A stretch of 64,000 bases of DNA from Kineothrix sp. IPX-CK (GCF_039134705.1 NZ_CP146256.1:2542001-2606000), one strand, 5' to 3'; counted from the stretch's first letter, positions 24,275 through 33,588 are shown. Notes: generated by a model not told the origin, from the letters alone. A program made the numbers and translations.

Positions 24275-25990
24275 TTACTCTGTTGCCGACACTCTTCTGT
24301 CTAATTCCGCCTGCATCTCACTAAGGAAATCCTGAGGATTTGTAGCGTTGTATTTATCCATATATTCCGACCATGTGGACTGGAAATCTCCCGCCATAAC
24401 TATCTTAGGCAGCCATTCGTGCTTTACCTCGCCCATTTTCGTCCATGCTACACCTCCGGGAGTCTCTGTTGTCAGCGAATTGGAGAAGGAATACATCGGA
24501 TACCATGGGCCAACATCTACTTTTGCGGAACCGATCATTTCTACATAGCTGGTAACCCCATATGCCTCGAAGCACTTTACGAGAGGCTCCGCCAGGCTGT
24601 CGAAAAACTCAGAAGTCTGCTGTGTGGTCTGCATCGCATTCTTGCCATCCCTGCTAGTTCCAAGCCACTGCGGGAAATAAGAATACGTACAAAGGTGAGA
24701 CGCCTTGTATTCCGTATCCGCCGCATTCACTCTCATTTCTTCCGTTCTGTAATATAAACCGTCATCATCAACCATATAGTCTGTACCTTCCACTCCCCAG
24801 AAGCGAAGATCATGAATTTCCTGACTCAGCAAGTCATTCATAAACTGGAACGCCGCATCAATGTCTTCACAACTTGTGGTTACTGCAATGCCGCTGGAAT
24901 TATTCAAGGTATCACCATAAGAATGCCACTGATTCTCCATTCCCTCTTCTATGGTGAGGCCGAGGGGTACATAGTTGCAGCCCTGCTCATCCAGTCCCTG
25001 CTGTTTGAATACATCGTTTACCGTATAAGCAAAATCCCACCACTGATCACACATACCGAGCACGCGCCCTGTAGAAAGTTTCGCGATATATTCGTCATAG
25101 GTCTGGGTGGCAAATTCCGGATCAATGTTTCCCGCATTGTATTCTTCATTAAGTTTGCCGAAATACTTCACCGCCGTGTCGGTCGTATTGTAATCCACAA
25201 TCTTCATATTATCTACATCTACGATAACTGAACCGTCATTGGGATAGCCGTCCAAAAACTGAGGTGCATTTTCAATACAGAAATATCTCCAGTCCTCACA
25301 GAGCATGGTATAAGGAATATAAGAGGTTCCATCCTCCATAGTGGGATTTGCTTCCGCATAGGAATCCAGCAATTCGAAATACTGATCCAAGGTCTTAATT
25401 TCCGGATATCCTGCCCATTCCAGAACCTTAGCCTGAACCCAGAAGGCCTCATCGTTATGTGTGGTGGACTTATCCTCACCATATGTATTCTGAAATACAT
25501 TTGCCCAGTAAATGTGTCCGTCATCCTGGCGGAATTTATCCCATTCCTCGTCACTGTACATTTCCTTCAGATTAGGATACTTCTCCAGATAATCGTCCCA
25601 CGCTACCAAAGCTCCCGCATCGTACAGCGATTTCATTGCTTCTCCGCCGTTGATGAAATCAGGATATTCGCCGCCCGCAATGATAGTGCCCACCGCTTCC
25701 GCATCGGTCTGGCCCGTCAGCCAGGTTTCCTTCACCCTTACGCCAGTCTTCTGTGCAATTATTTCCTGAATCTCGTTTCCGTCGTTGATTTCAGCGCCAG
25801 GCATTGCGACGAACATGGTGAAATCTTTGATATCGCCGCTCGCCGCCTCCGTATCCTCACCGCCTTGCTCTGCTCCCACCTCGTCTGATGCCGACGTCTG
25901 GCTCGTTTCGCCGGAACCGCTTCCGCAGCCCGCAAGTAATGATGCAGTCATAACAACTCCCAATAAAAGTGCCGTTATTCTTTTTTTCAT
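24275..25990 (-). CDS. Oligosaccharide-binding lipoprotein, LplA/YtcQ type
   Basis: 571 aa from ATG 25990 with AAGGGAGGTTTACA upstream. Lipoprotein signal MKKRITALLLGVVMTASLLA followed by GCGSGSG: the lipobox LLAGC puts the lipid on Cys 22. A Ser/Thr/Glu-rich spacer follows. The mature part is a family 1 solute-binding protein of the long LplA type (for example YLEKYPNLKEMYSDEEWDKF and the final DKYNATNPQDFLSEMQAELD). It sits outside the membrane and delivers sugars to the two permeases. The GH8 gene in the locus suggests xylo-oligosaccharides. Confidence 0.93.
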   Translation of the reverse strand: MKKRITALLLGVVMTASLLAGCGSGSGETSQTSASDEVGAEQGGEDTEAASGDIKDFTMFVAMPGAEINDGNEIQEIIAQKTGVRVKETWLTGQTDAEAVGTIIAGGEYPDFINGGEAMKSLYDAGALVAWDDYLEKYPNLKEMYSDEEWDKFRQDDGHIYWANVFQNTYGEDKSTTHNDEAFWVQAKVLEWAGYPEIKTLDQYFELLDSYAEANPTMEDGTSYIPYTMLCEDWRYFCIENAPQFLDGYPNDGSVIVDVDNMKIVDYNTTDTAVKYFGKLNEEYNAGNIDPEFATQTYDEYIAKLSTGRVLGMCDQWWDFAYTVNDVFKQQGLDEQGCNYVPLGLTIEEGMENQWHSYGDTLNNSSGIAVTTSCEDIDAAFQFMNDLLSQEIHDLRFWGVEGTDYMVDDDGLYYRTEEMRVNAADTEYKASHLCTYSYFPQWLGTSRDGKNAMQTTQQTSEFFDSLAEPLVKCFEAYGVTSYVEMIGSAKVDVGPWYPMYSFSNSLTTETPGGVAWTKMGEVKHEWLPKIVMAGDFQSTWSEYMDKYNATNPQDFLSEMQAELDRRVSATE

Positions 25991-26072
25991 TGTAAACCTC
26001 CCTTATTTATTTTTGATATTTTTATTTTATATTTTTTTAATATTTATACAACCGGAGTAACTTCATAAAAAA

Positions 26073-26112
26073 ACCGGATAAATTCTAGTTTTCCTGCGTG
26101 AACTCATCCGGT
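26073..26112 (-). terminator. Terminator after the YesN-type regulator gene
   Basis: ACCGGAT/ATCCGGT stem followed by TTTTTTT on the minus strand, between the regulator stop (26124) and the binding-protein gene. The transporter genes therefore probably have their own promoter in 25991-26072. Confidence 0.7.
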
Positions 26113-26123
26113 ATCTTTACCAG

Positions 26124-27728
26124 TCACCCTCCCGTGTCTCCGGCGTTCTTACGGTACCTTGACGGCGTGCACCCTTTCAGTTCAATAAATTTATTAATGA
26201 AGTAATCCGTATCATGATAGCCTACCTCCTCTGCTATCCGGCTGATTTTTTTGTCCGTCTTTAATAGCTGCTGGGCGGCCTCGCTGATCCGGTAACTTCC
26301 GAGATAATCCTTAAAGGACTGTCCGTATTTCTTCCTGAAAATCTGTCCCAGATACGAACTGTTGACAAAATACTTCTGACTCAGTTCCCTTAAGGTCAGA
26401 TTCTCTGCAAAGCGCTCCTTTATTTCCCTCTCTACGTCGAGAAGTACTCCTCTGGAAACATTCTTGCGAAGTTGAATCAGATAATCCGCATACTCGCAGG
26501 CGAACCGTCTCAGATGAGCTCTTCCGCCTCTGGTAACATCCGCGTCGAACACGTTCTCGCTGATATAGAGCATGACCTCTTCCTGATTCACCGACTCATC
26601 CTGCTCCACCGCCAAATGAATGAGCTGAAAAAGAAGATAATTGGTATTCATGGAAATCAACTCCTTCATCATTCCCATGGATTCCATTTCCAGAAACAAG
26701 TCATCCACGCTGCTGTTGATCTCCGCCCTGTCATTCTGCTCTACCGATAAGATCAGGCGATCTAAATTCTGCTTGCAAAGAAGGAATTTCCCATGATTGA
26801 CCTGAACCTCTTCCTCATAATAATAAATGCTCTTTTTCATACGGAAACTTTTAAAGGAACGCAGCACACAGGAGGAGCTGTAGGAATGTGAGATTTTTCC
26901 AAGATCCTCCACCCGTTTCCCCACAAGGAGAATAACAGGAACGCGAAATTCCTCTTCTTCTGCTTTTTTTTGCAGTTTCTCCAGAAAGAGCTCCGTGCTC
27001 ATCCCTAACCTCATAGCCATATCATCGCAATATACAAAGCCGATTTCATAGTCTTCCTCGAAACCCGGCATATCCTCAAAGAAATGGTCGCCGTCATTGC
27101 CTAAATAATCAAGGCAGTTTTGAAATAAGCGCTTCTTCATGGTTCGAAGTTCCTCATCTGACATCTCTTCCAGGACGGCGATGTTGTCAAAGCAGATATG
27201 TACATAGCGCATTCCCTTCTGTTCGCCCCATAGACTGGTGATATAATCCAGAGTATCCTGACCGCACTTCCCACGGAGAAGTCCCATCAGATTCTGAGCA
27301 AGACGGGCTTTCTCCATCTTTTTAAGATTGACTTCCTTTTGTACCACAATTTCCTTTTCCTTGACGGCCTGCCGTAAAAGAAGAAGCAGGCTTTCCCTCT
27401 GCACAGGCTTTAAAATATAGTCCATGCAGGAATACCTCAGGGCTTTCTGAGCATATTGGAAATCGTTATAGCCACTAAGTATAATGAACTGCGCTCCGGA
27501 AATGTTCTTTTCCCGAATTTCCCTAAGAAGCTCTATCCCGGTCATTACGGGCATACGGATATCCGCAATAATCAGGTCCACCCGGTTATGCAGGAGAAAT
27601 TCAAGGGCTTCTCTCCCGTTGGCCGCAGTCTTTGCTATTTCATACCCCTCCGCCTCCCAATCAACAAGAACTGAAAGCCCTTGCAGAATAAAAGGCTCGT
27701 CATCCACTAACATTACTTTCAGATTCAT
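26124..27728 (-). CDS. YesN-type response regulator with AraC DNA-binding domain
   Basis: 534 aa. Receiver domain at residues 1-120 with the acidic pair DDE near the start and phospho-acceptor Asp in LIIADIRMPVMTGIELL; Lys in LKPVQ. A long central linker of about 290 aa. AraC-type double helix-turn-helix at about 430-530 (NLTLRELSQKYFVNSSYLGQ, then ISEAAQQLLKTDKKISRIAE). Paired with the kinase gene 65 bp upstream. It most likely activates the binding-protein/permease genes directly downstream in response to an extracellular oligosaccharide. Confidence 0.93.
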   Translation of the reverse strand: MNLKVMLVDDEPFILQGLSVLVDWEAEGYEIAKTAANGREALEFLLHNRVDLIIADIRMPVMTGIELLREIREKNISGAQFIILSGYNDFQYAQKALRYSCMDYILKPVQRESLLLLLRQAVKEKEIVVQKEVNLKKMEKARLAQNLMGLLRGKCGQDTLDYITSLWGEQKGMRYVHICFDNIAVLEEMSDEELRTMKKRLFQNCLDYLGNDGDHFFEDMPGFEEDYEIGFVYCDDMAMRLGMSTELFLEKLQKKAEEEEFRVPVILLVGKRVEDLGKISHSYSSSCVLRSFKSFRMKKSIYYYEEEVQVNHGKFLLCKQNLDRLILSVEQNDRAEINSSVDDLFLEMESMGMMKELISMNTNYLLFQLIHLAVEQDESVNQEEVMLYISENVFDADVTRGGRAHLRRFACEYADYLIQLRKNVSRGVLLDVEREIKERFAENLTLRELSQKYFVNSSYLGQIFRKKYGQSFKDYLGSYRISEAAQQLLKTDKKISRIAEEVGYHDTDYFINKFIELKGCTPSRYRKNAGDTGG

Positions 27729-27793
27729 CCCACTTTCTGCCTCCTTATCCCTTTCTCCTGCATTTCATTCGCCGGCTTCGCCGTATTACCCTT

Positions 27794-29566
27794 CTAACTC
27801 CGCTTAAGCGCATCGACCGGTACCTTGATCAGTATGCAGGTGCCAATCCCTTTTTCACTTTCCAGATTGAACTGCGCTTTTCCTTCCGTTACCATCTTGA
27901 GCCGCAGACAGGCATTTATAATTCCTACATGCTCGTTTTCTTTAATAGTCTCTATGCTGCAGCTGCCCATTTTTTCCTCCAAGTCCTTGACCTGTCCTTC
28001 GTCCATTCCTTCGCCGGTATCCTCTACCTCCAAATACAGCGAGTCCTCTTTTTCAAACACTCTTACATAAATCCAACAGGCTGATGCCTTATTTTCCACA
28101 CCATGGACACATGCATTCTCCACAAAGGTAACAAGAGTAAGCTTGGGAAGAGAGTAATTCTCACACCCCGGCGCTATAGCAATTTCATAGGAGATCCGTT
28201 CTCCAAACCGATACTTTTGCAGCTCCAGGTATGCTTCGATGAATTTAATCTCATCCTCTATTGACACAAAATCTGAGGTCCAATTTACATTTTGTCTCTC
28301 CAGGGTCGCCAGTCGCTCTATCATTCCCGCCGTCTCCTCCTCTTTTTTCAGAATGCTGTGCATGCGGATGCTCTCCAGCACATTAAATAAAAAATGAGGA
28401 TTGATCTGGCTGTGCAGAGCGAGCAGCTCCGCATTTTGTCTGGAAATGTCCATTTCCTGACGCTCCAGCCTGTCCTTGTACACCGTCTTAATGAGTTCCT
28501 GACTCCTTCTTACCATCCGGTTATAATTCTTCATCAAACTTCCGATTTCGTCCTTCCCTTTGATATCCTTTATCTCCTTTAAGCTTTCCGCCTCCACCTC
28601 GTCAAAGGCTTGGCTCAACTCTCTCAGCCTGCTGGTAAAGGAGTTATTGATGATATAGGTCAGCAGCCATGGCAGAGCAATATTTATCGCCAGCAGGAAC
28701 AAAACGAGAGGAAAGTGGTTCCAAATCTGCCTCGAAATGGTATTGGTTGGTTGCATAACGAGGATTCGGATGTCTTCTCCGTACAGATTCCACTGTGACT
28801 CATAGCCGATTTTTTCCTTCCCCGTCAAATGCTCGAAATTCTGAGTATAGCTGGAATGTCCGTCGTTGGAAAACAATATTTTGTCATCGATGCATACATA
28901 GACAGCCATGCTGTATTTCATATTCGTTATTTTTCTAACCAGAGTGTTATAATCCAGGTCGATCCGCACCAGTTTTTCTCTATCTGAATCCTTAAAGTAA
29001 TTCAGCTTCCGCACGAGGGAAATTCTTCTCTTGGTGTTGGTGGAGGGATTATCGTCTCCCACATAATAGAAATGAAGAATCATATCCTGCCCCGAATCCT
29101 TCAGCTTCCGATACCATTCCTCTTCTTCAGCCGAGGACAAGCGGTAAAAGTGACCTCCGTTAACAATTGTTTCGTTGTCGGTAAACAAGACCATGCTGGC
29201 ACTTCCGGTACCCCAGCTCGATTCAGAAAAAACAGCTTTCAAAAGCTCCTGATTCGCCGCATAATAATCGAATCCCGATTCATACTCCTTACCCAGAAAA
29301 TCGTTGACGGTCCTGTTTACGTATATGCTCTTTGTCATGTTCACGGCTTCTTCCAAGGTATAAGACAAATCGAACTGCACTGCACTGGCGATATTCTTCA
29401 TCAAAAGCCCCTGCTCCCTCGACTCCCCCTGAAGAAGAATAGCCAAAACAGCACTGTCCGTGGCAAATAAAGGAAGAAGCACACAGCAGACATAAACAAT
29501 CATCAGTTTTTTCTTCACATTGAAGTCATTCATCCTATTCTGGATATAATTCCACAGTCTTGCCAT
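27794..29566 (-). CDS. YesM-type sensor histidine kinase
   Basis: 590 aa. A membrane helix at about 17-38 and another at about 283-305 enclose an extracellular sensor (dCache-like) of about 245 aa. Then come a HAMP region (FDEVEAESLKEIKDIKGKDE) and a His_kinase domain with the phosphorylated His in LALHSQINPHFLFNVLESIR. A HATPase domain follows, with FVENACVHGVENKA and VEDTGEGMDE. It pairs with the YesN-type regulator. The gene starts 18 bp after the GH8 gene stops. Confidence 0.95.
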   Translation of the reverse strand: MARLWNYIQNRMNDFNVKKKLMIVYVCCVLLPLFATDSAVLAILLQGESREQGLLMKNIASAVQFDLSYTLEEAVNMTKSIYVNRTVNDFLGKEYESGFDYYAANQELLKAVFSESSWGTGSASMVLFTDNETIVNGGHFYRLSSAEEEEWYRKLKDSGQDMILHFYYVGDDNPSTNTKRRISLVRKLNYFKDSDREKLVRIDLDYNTLVRKITNMKYSMAVYVCIDDKILFSNDGHSSYTQNFEHLTGKEKIGYESQWNLYGEDIRILVMQPTNTISRQIWNHFPLVLFLLAINIALPWLLTYIINNSFTSRLRELSQAFDEVEAESLKEIKDIKGKDEIGSLMKNYNRMVRRSQELIKTVYKDRLERQEMDISRQNAELLALHSQINPHFLFNVLESIRMHSILKKEEETAGMIERLATLERQNVNWTSDFVSIEDEIKFIEAYLELQKYRFGERISYEIAIAPGCENYSLPKLTLVTFVENACVHGVENKASACWIYVRVFEKEDSLYLEVEDTGEGMDEGQVKDLEEKMGSCSIETIKENEHVGIINACLRLKMVTEGKAQFNLESEKGIGTCILIKVPVDALKRS

Positions 29567-29583
29567 ACGTCCCTCCTAATCCA

Positions 29584-30750
29584 TTACCAGATACGATAAT
29601 TCCCGCTCAGTGCCAAAAAGGCGAAGAAATAAAGACAATTGTCATAATACCTTCTGTCTCCCCGGCGCAAAGGCTCATTCCACAGCCTTTCCACAAAGCT
29701 CCATGCCTGCGCAATTTCCGCCTTATCCGCGGAGCTCCCTATAACTGCCAGAGAGCCCTGCGCGGTAGCCGCTAACAGCCCTACCGGATGAAGTGCCGTT
29801 CCTTCTAAACAGGTGCCGTTCACCTCATATATCCGGTAAGGATCCTCCTTCCTCACTTCTCCCAGAAAATGCTGCAATCTTGGCGCCGCTTTTTCCTGTC
29901 CTTTCGTTACTCCGAACCATTCAAAATCCAGCCCGATATTGGCCACAGTTCTATAGGCATCACTGTAAAACCAGTCATGACGATCTACGGTCCATGGCAA
30001 AAACCTGCTCATCGGTCTTCCGTCAAATTCTGCATATTCCGCATTCATACCGGTTTTTTTATGACAGGCCATCTTCAAGTACTCCCGACTGACGGCCGCA
30101 GCCTCTTTCCAGAAAAGTCTGTCCTCTTCCTCTGCCCATAAAGCAAACAGCTCATAAAAGTGAGGCAGATGGTACGAAGGATCCGTAAAATCGACTCCGG
30201 GTACGAATAAAATCTGTTTATTGCTGAGATTCCACATGGGAGTTCCTGATCTGCCGTTTTGTCCCTTGTGGAGGCAGGCACTCAAAATCTTCCTCGCTTG
30301 TTTTGCATATGCGAAGATTCCATATCCCTCTCCCCATCTATGAGATGCAAAGAAAAGTGCCAGAGCAAAAAATTCTTCTCCGTCAGGTGCCGGACCAATA
30401 GAATTCTTCTTTCCGTCTGTAGTACATGACCAAGCGAAGTACCCTTCGTTTTCACCTTCCTCCATCCACATGTAGGTACATGCCCATTTCCACAGTCTGT
30501 CAAATTCCTCTTTCTTGTCCATCTGCACACAGATCATCATACCATAGGACATTCCCTCCGTCCTGACATCGTGATTACCGGTGTCCTCCAGATACCCCAT
30601 ATCATTCCCTGCAAGATGATATATTTTCTCCTCTTCGCTGCCATAGAAGAAAGTATTCCAGATTTCCGAAAGCCTTTGGGAAATGATTTCCTTCGATTTA
30701 CCACTTTCCAGAAACAGATTGCGGTAGGTCTTTGTCTCAAATGTGTTCAT
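29584..30750 (-). CDS. GH8 family glycoside hydrolase, reducing-end exo-oligoxylanase type
   Basis: 388 aa from ATG 30750 (AAAGGAAAA upstream); a longer in-frame start has no ribosome site. No signal peptide, so cytoplasmic. GH8 marks: the general acid Glu in NHDVRTEGMSYGMMICVQMD (about residue 70) and the Asp in HDWFYSDAYRTVANIGLDFE (about 260). Length and sequence fit reducing-end xylose-releasing exo-oligoxylanase (Rex), which trims imported xylo-oligosaccharides, rather than secreted cellulases of GH8. First gene of the locus with sensor, regulator and transporter, which supports xylo-oligosaccharide use. A hairpin GCACGG/GCCGTGC lies at 30787-30805 just upstream. Confidence 0.88.
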   Translation of the reverse strand: MNTFETKTYRNLFLESGKSKEIISQRLSEIWNTFFYGSEEEKIYHLAGNDMGYLEDTGNHDVRTEGMSYGMMICVQMDKKEEFDRLWKWACTYMWMEEGENEGYFAWSCTTDGKKNSIGPAPDGEEFFALALFFASHRWGEGYGIFAYAKQARKILSACLHKGQNGRSGTPMWNLSNKQILFVPGVDFTDPSYHLPHFYELFALWAEEEDRLFWKEAAAVSREYLKMACHKKTGMNAEYAEFDGRPMSRFLPWTVDRHDWFYSDAYRTVANIGLDFEWFGVTKGQEKAAPRLQHFLGEVRKEDPYRIYEVNGTCLEGTALHPVGLLAATAQGSLAVIGSSADKAEIAQAWSFVERLWNEPLRRGDRRYYDNCLYFFAFLALSGNYRIW

Positions 30751-30925
30751 ACCTGTTTTTCCTTTCGCTGTACAATAATTGTTTGCACGGCCTAAGACCG
30801 TGCCCCTTTCATCCATTCCTGATGTCATTGTACCCTCAAGGCTTCTCATAAGTCTCTGCTAATAATGCCTATTTGTTCTCAATTTTTGCTGAAATACGAA
30901 TGCTGGAATTCTATACAGCAAAAAA

Positions 30926-30943
30926 AGGAGGCTTTCGCCTCCT
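30926..30943 (-). terminator. Ferritin gene terminator
   Basis: AGGAGG/CCTCCT stem with a CTTTCG loop, followed by TTTTTTT on the minus strand, about 30 bp after the ferritin stop. Confidence 0.85.
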
Positions 30944-30971
30944 AATTTCGTTTTATAAAAATAAATAATAA

Positions 30972-31487
30972 TTATGTTAGCACCAGCGACGGCGCACTGT
31001 ATACACGCGTTCCCAGTTCGGAATCCAACAAATAAAGTCCCTTTGCATCACCGCCGAACAAATCATACTTCTTTATATTCTCCTCAGCATTCTTCTCTTC
31101 CTCATTCTGTTCCTTAATGAACCAATCCAAAAACTGCATGGTCCTATAATCCTTCAGCTCATATGCAGCACCGTAAATATCGTGGATCTTCTCTGTTACC
31201 TTCAGCTCATGTTCAAAGGCCGCAACCGCAGGCTGTCTGAAATCACTGTAGGAAGCATTAGGCGCCTTTATATCCTTAAGAACCACCTTCTCGCTGTTAT
31301 TCAACAAATAATCCATAAAAAGCATGGCATGGTCGCGTTCTTCCTGTGCCTGAATCTTAAACCAGTTCGCGAAACCGTTCAAATTGTTGTCCGCATAATA
31401 GTTGGAAATATCCAGATACAAATAAGCTGAAAATAATTCATAATTTATCTGTTCCGTTATCTTTGATGAAATTTCCTTGTTAAGCAT
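30972..31487 (-). CDS. ftnA: Ferritin, FtnA type
   Basis: 171 aa four-helix bundle. Ferroxidase residues are visible: Glu in INYELFSAYLYLDISNYYAD (about 17), the E-x-x-H pair in IQAQEERDHAMLFMDYLL (about 50-53), Glu in AFEHELKVTEKIHDIYG (about 94) and Gln/Glu in FLDWFIKEQNEEEKNAEENI (about 127-130). It oxidises Fe(II) and stores iron in a 24-mer shell, protecting an anaerobe from iron and oxygen stress. Monocistronic with its own terminator; AGGAGGTAAGGTAT precedes the ATG. Confidence 0.96.
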   Translation of the reverse strand: MLNKEISSKITEQINYELFSAYLYLDISNYYADNNLNGFANWFKIQAQEERDHAMLFMDYLLNNSEKVVLKDIKAPNASYSDFRQPAVAAFEHELKVTEKIHDIYGAAYELKDYRTMQFLDWFIKEQNEEEKNAEENIKKYDLFGGDAKGLYLLDSELGTRVYSAPSLVLT

Positions 31488-31679
31488 ATACCTTACCTCC
31501 TATTTTCTCTTTCTGGCTGTCAAAAGCTATTATATAAATATTAACACTTAAAATTCGAATATTCAATAACAACCGGAAAATTTCGGCAGTAAGTCCAACC
31601 TCTGGAAAACCTTATTATTGTAACAAAATAAATTTTATCGAATAATAATATAAAAAGATGAATTTTAGGAATAAAAATA

Positions 31680-31868
31680 ATGAGTGATTTAACTGCAACC
31701 TGCGGGCCCAACAGAGGCTGTGACTGTAATCGGCGCTGTGACCGCTGTAACGACTTTGGCATCGATAGTAGTTGTCTGATATTAATTCTTTTACTCTGCT
31801 GCTGTGGCGGCTGCGGCTTTGGTGGCTTTGGCGGCTTTGGCGGCAAAAATAAATGTGATTGCTGCTAA
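31680..31868 (+). CDS. High-cysteine Gly-rich small protein (spore-coat-like)
   Basis: 62 aa from ATG with AGGAATAAAAATA upstream. Thirteen cysteines: N-terminal MSDLTATCGPNRGCDCNRRC, a hydrophobic centre CLILILLLCCCGGCG, a Gly/Phe repeat GFGGFGGFGG and the end KCDCC. Clostridial proteins of this shape are commonly auto-named chorion-class high-cysteine HCB proteins and resemble YjcZ-type sporulation peptides. Probably a spore-coat or membrane micro-protein. A hairpin CGCCG/CGGCG follows at about 31885-31903. Confidence 0.7.
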   Translation: MSDLTATCGPNRGCDCNRRCDRCNDFGIDSSCLILILLLCCCGGCGFGGFGGFGGKNKCDCC

Positions 31869-31911
31869 TACTTGTTCAGGGAATCGCCGGTATTATATCG
31901 GCGGTTTCTTG

Positions 31912-32214
31912 CATAATAGGATTAGGGTGTCAAAAGGTCCTTTATAAATACATTCCGGTCAATATGACCAAAACAAAAAGAACGACTGCGCCTATGTAAA
32001 TATTTAGAAGTTCTTTCTCTGGATATTTGTGCCAGAACAGAAAACAACACTGTTTGAGCGCAGCGAGTTTTTTGTTTTCTGGTATGTTTGGCGCGAATAG
32101 ACTGAGAATTAGAACTTCTTATATATTGGAATTCGGAGCAGGAGTCTTTTTGTTTTGAGCATATTGACTTGAGACGTTTGCAAAAGGACCTTTTGACACC
32201 CTAATCATAATAGG
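31912..32214. mobile_element. 285-bp MITE with 9-bp target duplication
   Basis: The element proper is 31921-32205, flanked by CATAATAGG on both sides (31912-31920 and 32206-32214). Terminal inverted repeats start ATTAGGGTGTCAAAAGGTCC, at least 20 bp and nearly perfect. Inner parts are also mirror-like (TCAATATGACCAAAACAAAA against TCAATATGCTCAAAACAAAA; CCAGAACAGAAAAC against GTTTTCTGG), so the whole element can fold into one long stem. It codes for nothing. Confidence 0.9.
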
Positions 32215-32524
32215 AAAGTACACCATAAAGATTCCATTTGGCGGCTTTTAAAATACATAAGCAGCTTATCATCTGCCTGGTCATAAAAGCAACCTCTACC
32301 ATAATATTATTTTTCACCCCCTCCCCTATCTATTTGTATTCCACCTCATGAGATTCCATTTCACGACACAATCCAACCTCATCCCAACGCATTTCCATCT
32401 CTTCCATGAACTTCCATTGTAATCAAAAATTTTTTATGATAGTATCTTCTTGTAACATATTTGTAACATTTACGTAATACGCATGAAACATTTCATCTCG
32501 AAGAAAGAAAGTGAGGAAATAATA

Positions 32525-33358
32525 ATGACCTTATTACCAGGCATACTCGTAGCAACAACACTTATCGGAGGAGGCAGTTTCTCAGGACAATGTCCCGTAA
32601 ATATAAGCCAGCTCCAAAGCCAATTGAATAGCAACTGCCCCACCCAGCAAGTAATCGTAAGCAATTCATCCAATCTGGAATCCGTACTGAGCGGAATGGG
32701 CGTCAATACCGATTCCATTAAAGATTACTTACAGTCATCCAATGCAAATACCAACTGCCCTACCACTCCAAGCACGAACACCCCGGATACCGGTACTACC
32801 ACTCCTGACACCAATACCCCGGGAACCGGCACAACTACTCCCGATACCAATACTCCGGATACCGGCACAACTACTCCTGATACCAATAATAATTCCGGTA
32901 ACGGTACAACCACACCCGATACGAGTACCCCCGGAACAGGTACAACTACTCCCGATACCAACACCGGTACAGACACCAGTACCAATAAAAGCTATGTAGA
33001 GCAGGTCGTAGACTTAGTAAATGCCGAAAGAGCAAAAGTAGGCCTTTCAGCCCTTACAATGACCGACGAATTGAACGCTGCAGCGCAGATTCGTGCGCAA
33101 GAAACAACACAGTCCTTCTCTCACACGAGACCTAACGGAAGCGCCTTCTCATCCGTTCTTAAAGAAAACGGAATCAGCTATCGCGGCGCTGGTGAAAACA
33201 TCGCATGGGGACAAGCTACTCCTGAAGATGTAGTAACTGCATGGATGAACTCCGAAGGCCACAGAGCGAATATCTTAAATAAGAGCTACACCTCTATCGG
33301 CGTAGGCTATTATTTGAACGGCAATACCCCTTATTGGTCACAGTTGTTTACCTACTAA
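32525..33358 (+). CDS. Secreted CAP-domain (YkwD-like) protein with Thr/Pro repeat linker
   Basis: 277 aa from ATG 32525 (GTGAGGAAATAATA upstream); an in-frame ATG at 32483 has no ribosome site. A hydrophobic N-terminus (TLLPGILVATTLIGGG) could be a signal but lacks the usual basic residues. Residues about 85-160 are a Thr/Pro/Asp-rich linker with repeats of TTTPDTNTPGTG. The C-terminal CAP domain has the family marks QVVDLVNAERAKVGLSALTM, FSHTRPNGSAF, GAGENIAWGQATPEDVVTAW and HRANILNKSYTSIGVGYY. CAP proteins of clostridia are secreted and may bind cell wall or ligands; activity unknown. Upstream 32215-32524 holds AT-rich DNA without other genes. Confidence 0.88.
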   Translation: MTLLPGILVATTLIGGGSFSGQCPVNISQLQSQLNSNCPTQQVIVSNSSNLESVLSGMGVNTDSIKDYLQSSNANTNCPTTPSTNTPDTGTTTPDTNTPGTGTTTPDTNTPDTGTTTPDTNNNSGNGTTTPDTSTPGTGTTTPDTNTGTDTSTNKSYVEQVVDLVNAERAKVGLSALTMTDELNAAAQIRAQETTQSFSHTRPNGSAFSSVLKENGISYRGAGENIAWGQATPEDVVTAWMNSEGHRANILNKSYTSIGVGYYLNGNTPYWSQLFTY

Positions 33359-33434
33359 GAAGAGCGTTCACCACAACAAATTTAACTATAAAAAATCAAA
33401 GATATTCCTTTTGCATATGTTTCCTGATTTCAAA

Positions 33435-33473
33435 GGGGCTGTCGCACTAAGTAATCCGTGCACAGCTCCTTTT
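33435..33473 (+). terminator. Terminator of the CAP gene
   Basis: GGGGCTGTCGCA pairs with TGCACAGCTCC and is followed by TTTTC, about 80 bp after the CAP stop. Confidence 0.6.
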
Positions 33474-33559
33474 CTATGCCAAAATGCAAAACTGCTTTTT
33501 ATTTCGTTTATTACGATACTGTAAATATATAATTGGTAATATATAACTTTCAGGAATAA

Positions 33560-33588
33560 TTGACACAAAAGGTCTAACGTGATAGACT
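33560..33588 (+). promoter_or_regulatory. Promoter with overlapping palindrome, BlaI-type operator
   Basis: TTGACA (33560-33565), 17 bp, TAGACT (33583-33588). The palindrome GTCTA-n6-TAGAC (33572-33587) overlaps the -10 box and a second half-site GATTAGAC follows at about 33605. This is where a BlaI-like dimer would bind to repress its own operon. Confidence 0.6.

Noticed and set aside
32765..32965. CRISPR-like repeat array
   Set aside because: Repeats are coding, unequal and without unique spacers; they encode the CAP linker.
32725..32999. Open frames on both strands over the CAP linker
   Set aside because: They are frame shadows of the Thr/Pro repeat, with extreme Val or Pro composition.
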